The position numbers and the translations under genes are program-made. From Hyphomicrobiales bacterium (GTDB lineage: Bacteria > Pseudomonadota > Alphaproteobacteria > Rhizobiales > Rhizobiaceae): a stretch of DNA of 36,675 nucleotides. The stretch's first letter is position 1. Every line of letters begins with the position of its first letter. The stretch spans positions 1-36,675 of the forward strand of contig JAALLE010000037.1 in NCBI GenBank assembly GCA_011087605.1. The letters run 5' to 3'. This document shows positions 36,632 to 36,675 of the stretch, piece after piece. Below the pieces are notes generated by a model, which was given only the letters and a program-made list of their open reading frames with translations, did no database searches and was not told the DNA's origin.

Positions 36632-36675
36632 TTAACTACAAACGAACTTTCATATGCCCGAGATGGCATAGCCTT

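Noticed and set aside
36475-36669. 64-codon minus-strand frame containing [14 protein letters not shown]
   Set aside because: It is the antisense of tRNA-Ser; this peptide is a well-known false protein from tRNA-Ser loci.

Overview
The window reads as a chromosomal stretch of an alphaproteobacterium with moderate GC and short intergenic gaps. The evidence is the protein family mix: a TctABC tripartite transporter, a LigABC protocatechuate 4,5-cleavage set, a class III cyclase fused to a TolB/TPR-like region, and FNR/FixK-type boxes in front of stress genes. The left edge cuts into, or lies just inside, a damaged tctC. The right edge has a complete tRNA-Ser(GGA). I cannot name the genus from sequence alone.

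Layout. Positions 1-3153 hold tctC (5'-damaged), tctB and tctA, with a strong hairpin between tctC and tctB. Positions 3232-5816 hold a P-loop, zeta-toxin-like kinase protein and a stand-alone NAD(P)H-hydrate dehydratase domain. Positions 5826-10809 look like a low-oxygen stress island: two tandem universal stress proteins, a VIT1/CCC1-type metal transporter, a membrane-anchored metallo-beta-lactamase-fold hydrolase, a short DksA/TraR protein and a small membrane protein. Three TTGAT/G-N4-ATCAA boxes sit in the three promoter gaps of this block, so one FNR/FixK-like regulator probably controls most of it. Positions 10897-12231 hold an NAD-dependent oxidoreductase with a C-terminal SAF-like domain. 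Positions 12348-12864 are a gene graveyard: a truncated NYN/OST-HTH gene on the minus strand next to a cyclase tail on the plus strand. An intact adenylate cyclase (minus) and a cyclopropane-fatty-acyl-phospholipid synthase (plus) follow.

Positions 16172-18362 hold a minus-strand operon, ligA-ligB-ligC. It encodes both subunits of protocatechuate 4,5-dioxygenase and the next enzyme, 4-carboxy-2-hydroxymuconate-6-semialdehyde dehydrogenase. A SAM methyltransferase and a divergent LysR regulator follow.

Positions 20213-34075 are a single 4620-codon minus-strand gene for a giant repetitive, probably type I-secreted surface protein. It has 17 copies of a ~107-residue cadherin-like unit, 5 copies of a ~94-residue relative, three composite jelly-roll modules, a laminin-G-like domain, a cadherin domain, eight WDGSxW repeats and a calcium-binding C-terminal region. 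A 651-residue block inside it is present twice in tandem. Its export system is not in the window.

Positions 34431-34836 are debris of a glutamine synthetase-family gene and another gene. Then come a minus-strand msrA-yjbR pair, a small membrane protein and tRNA-Ser.
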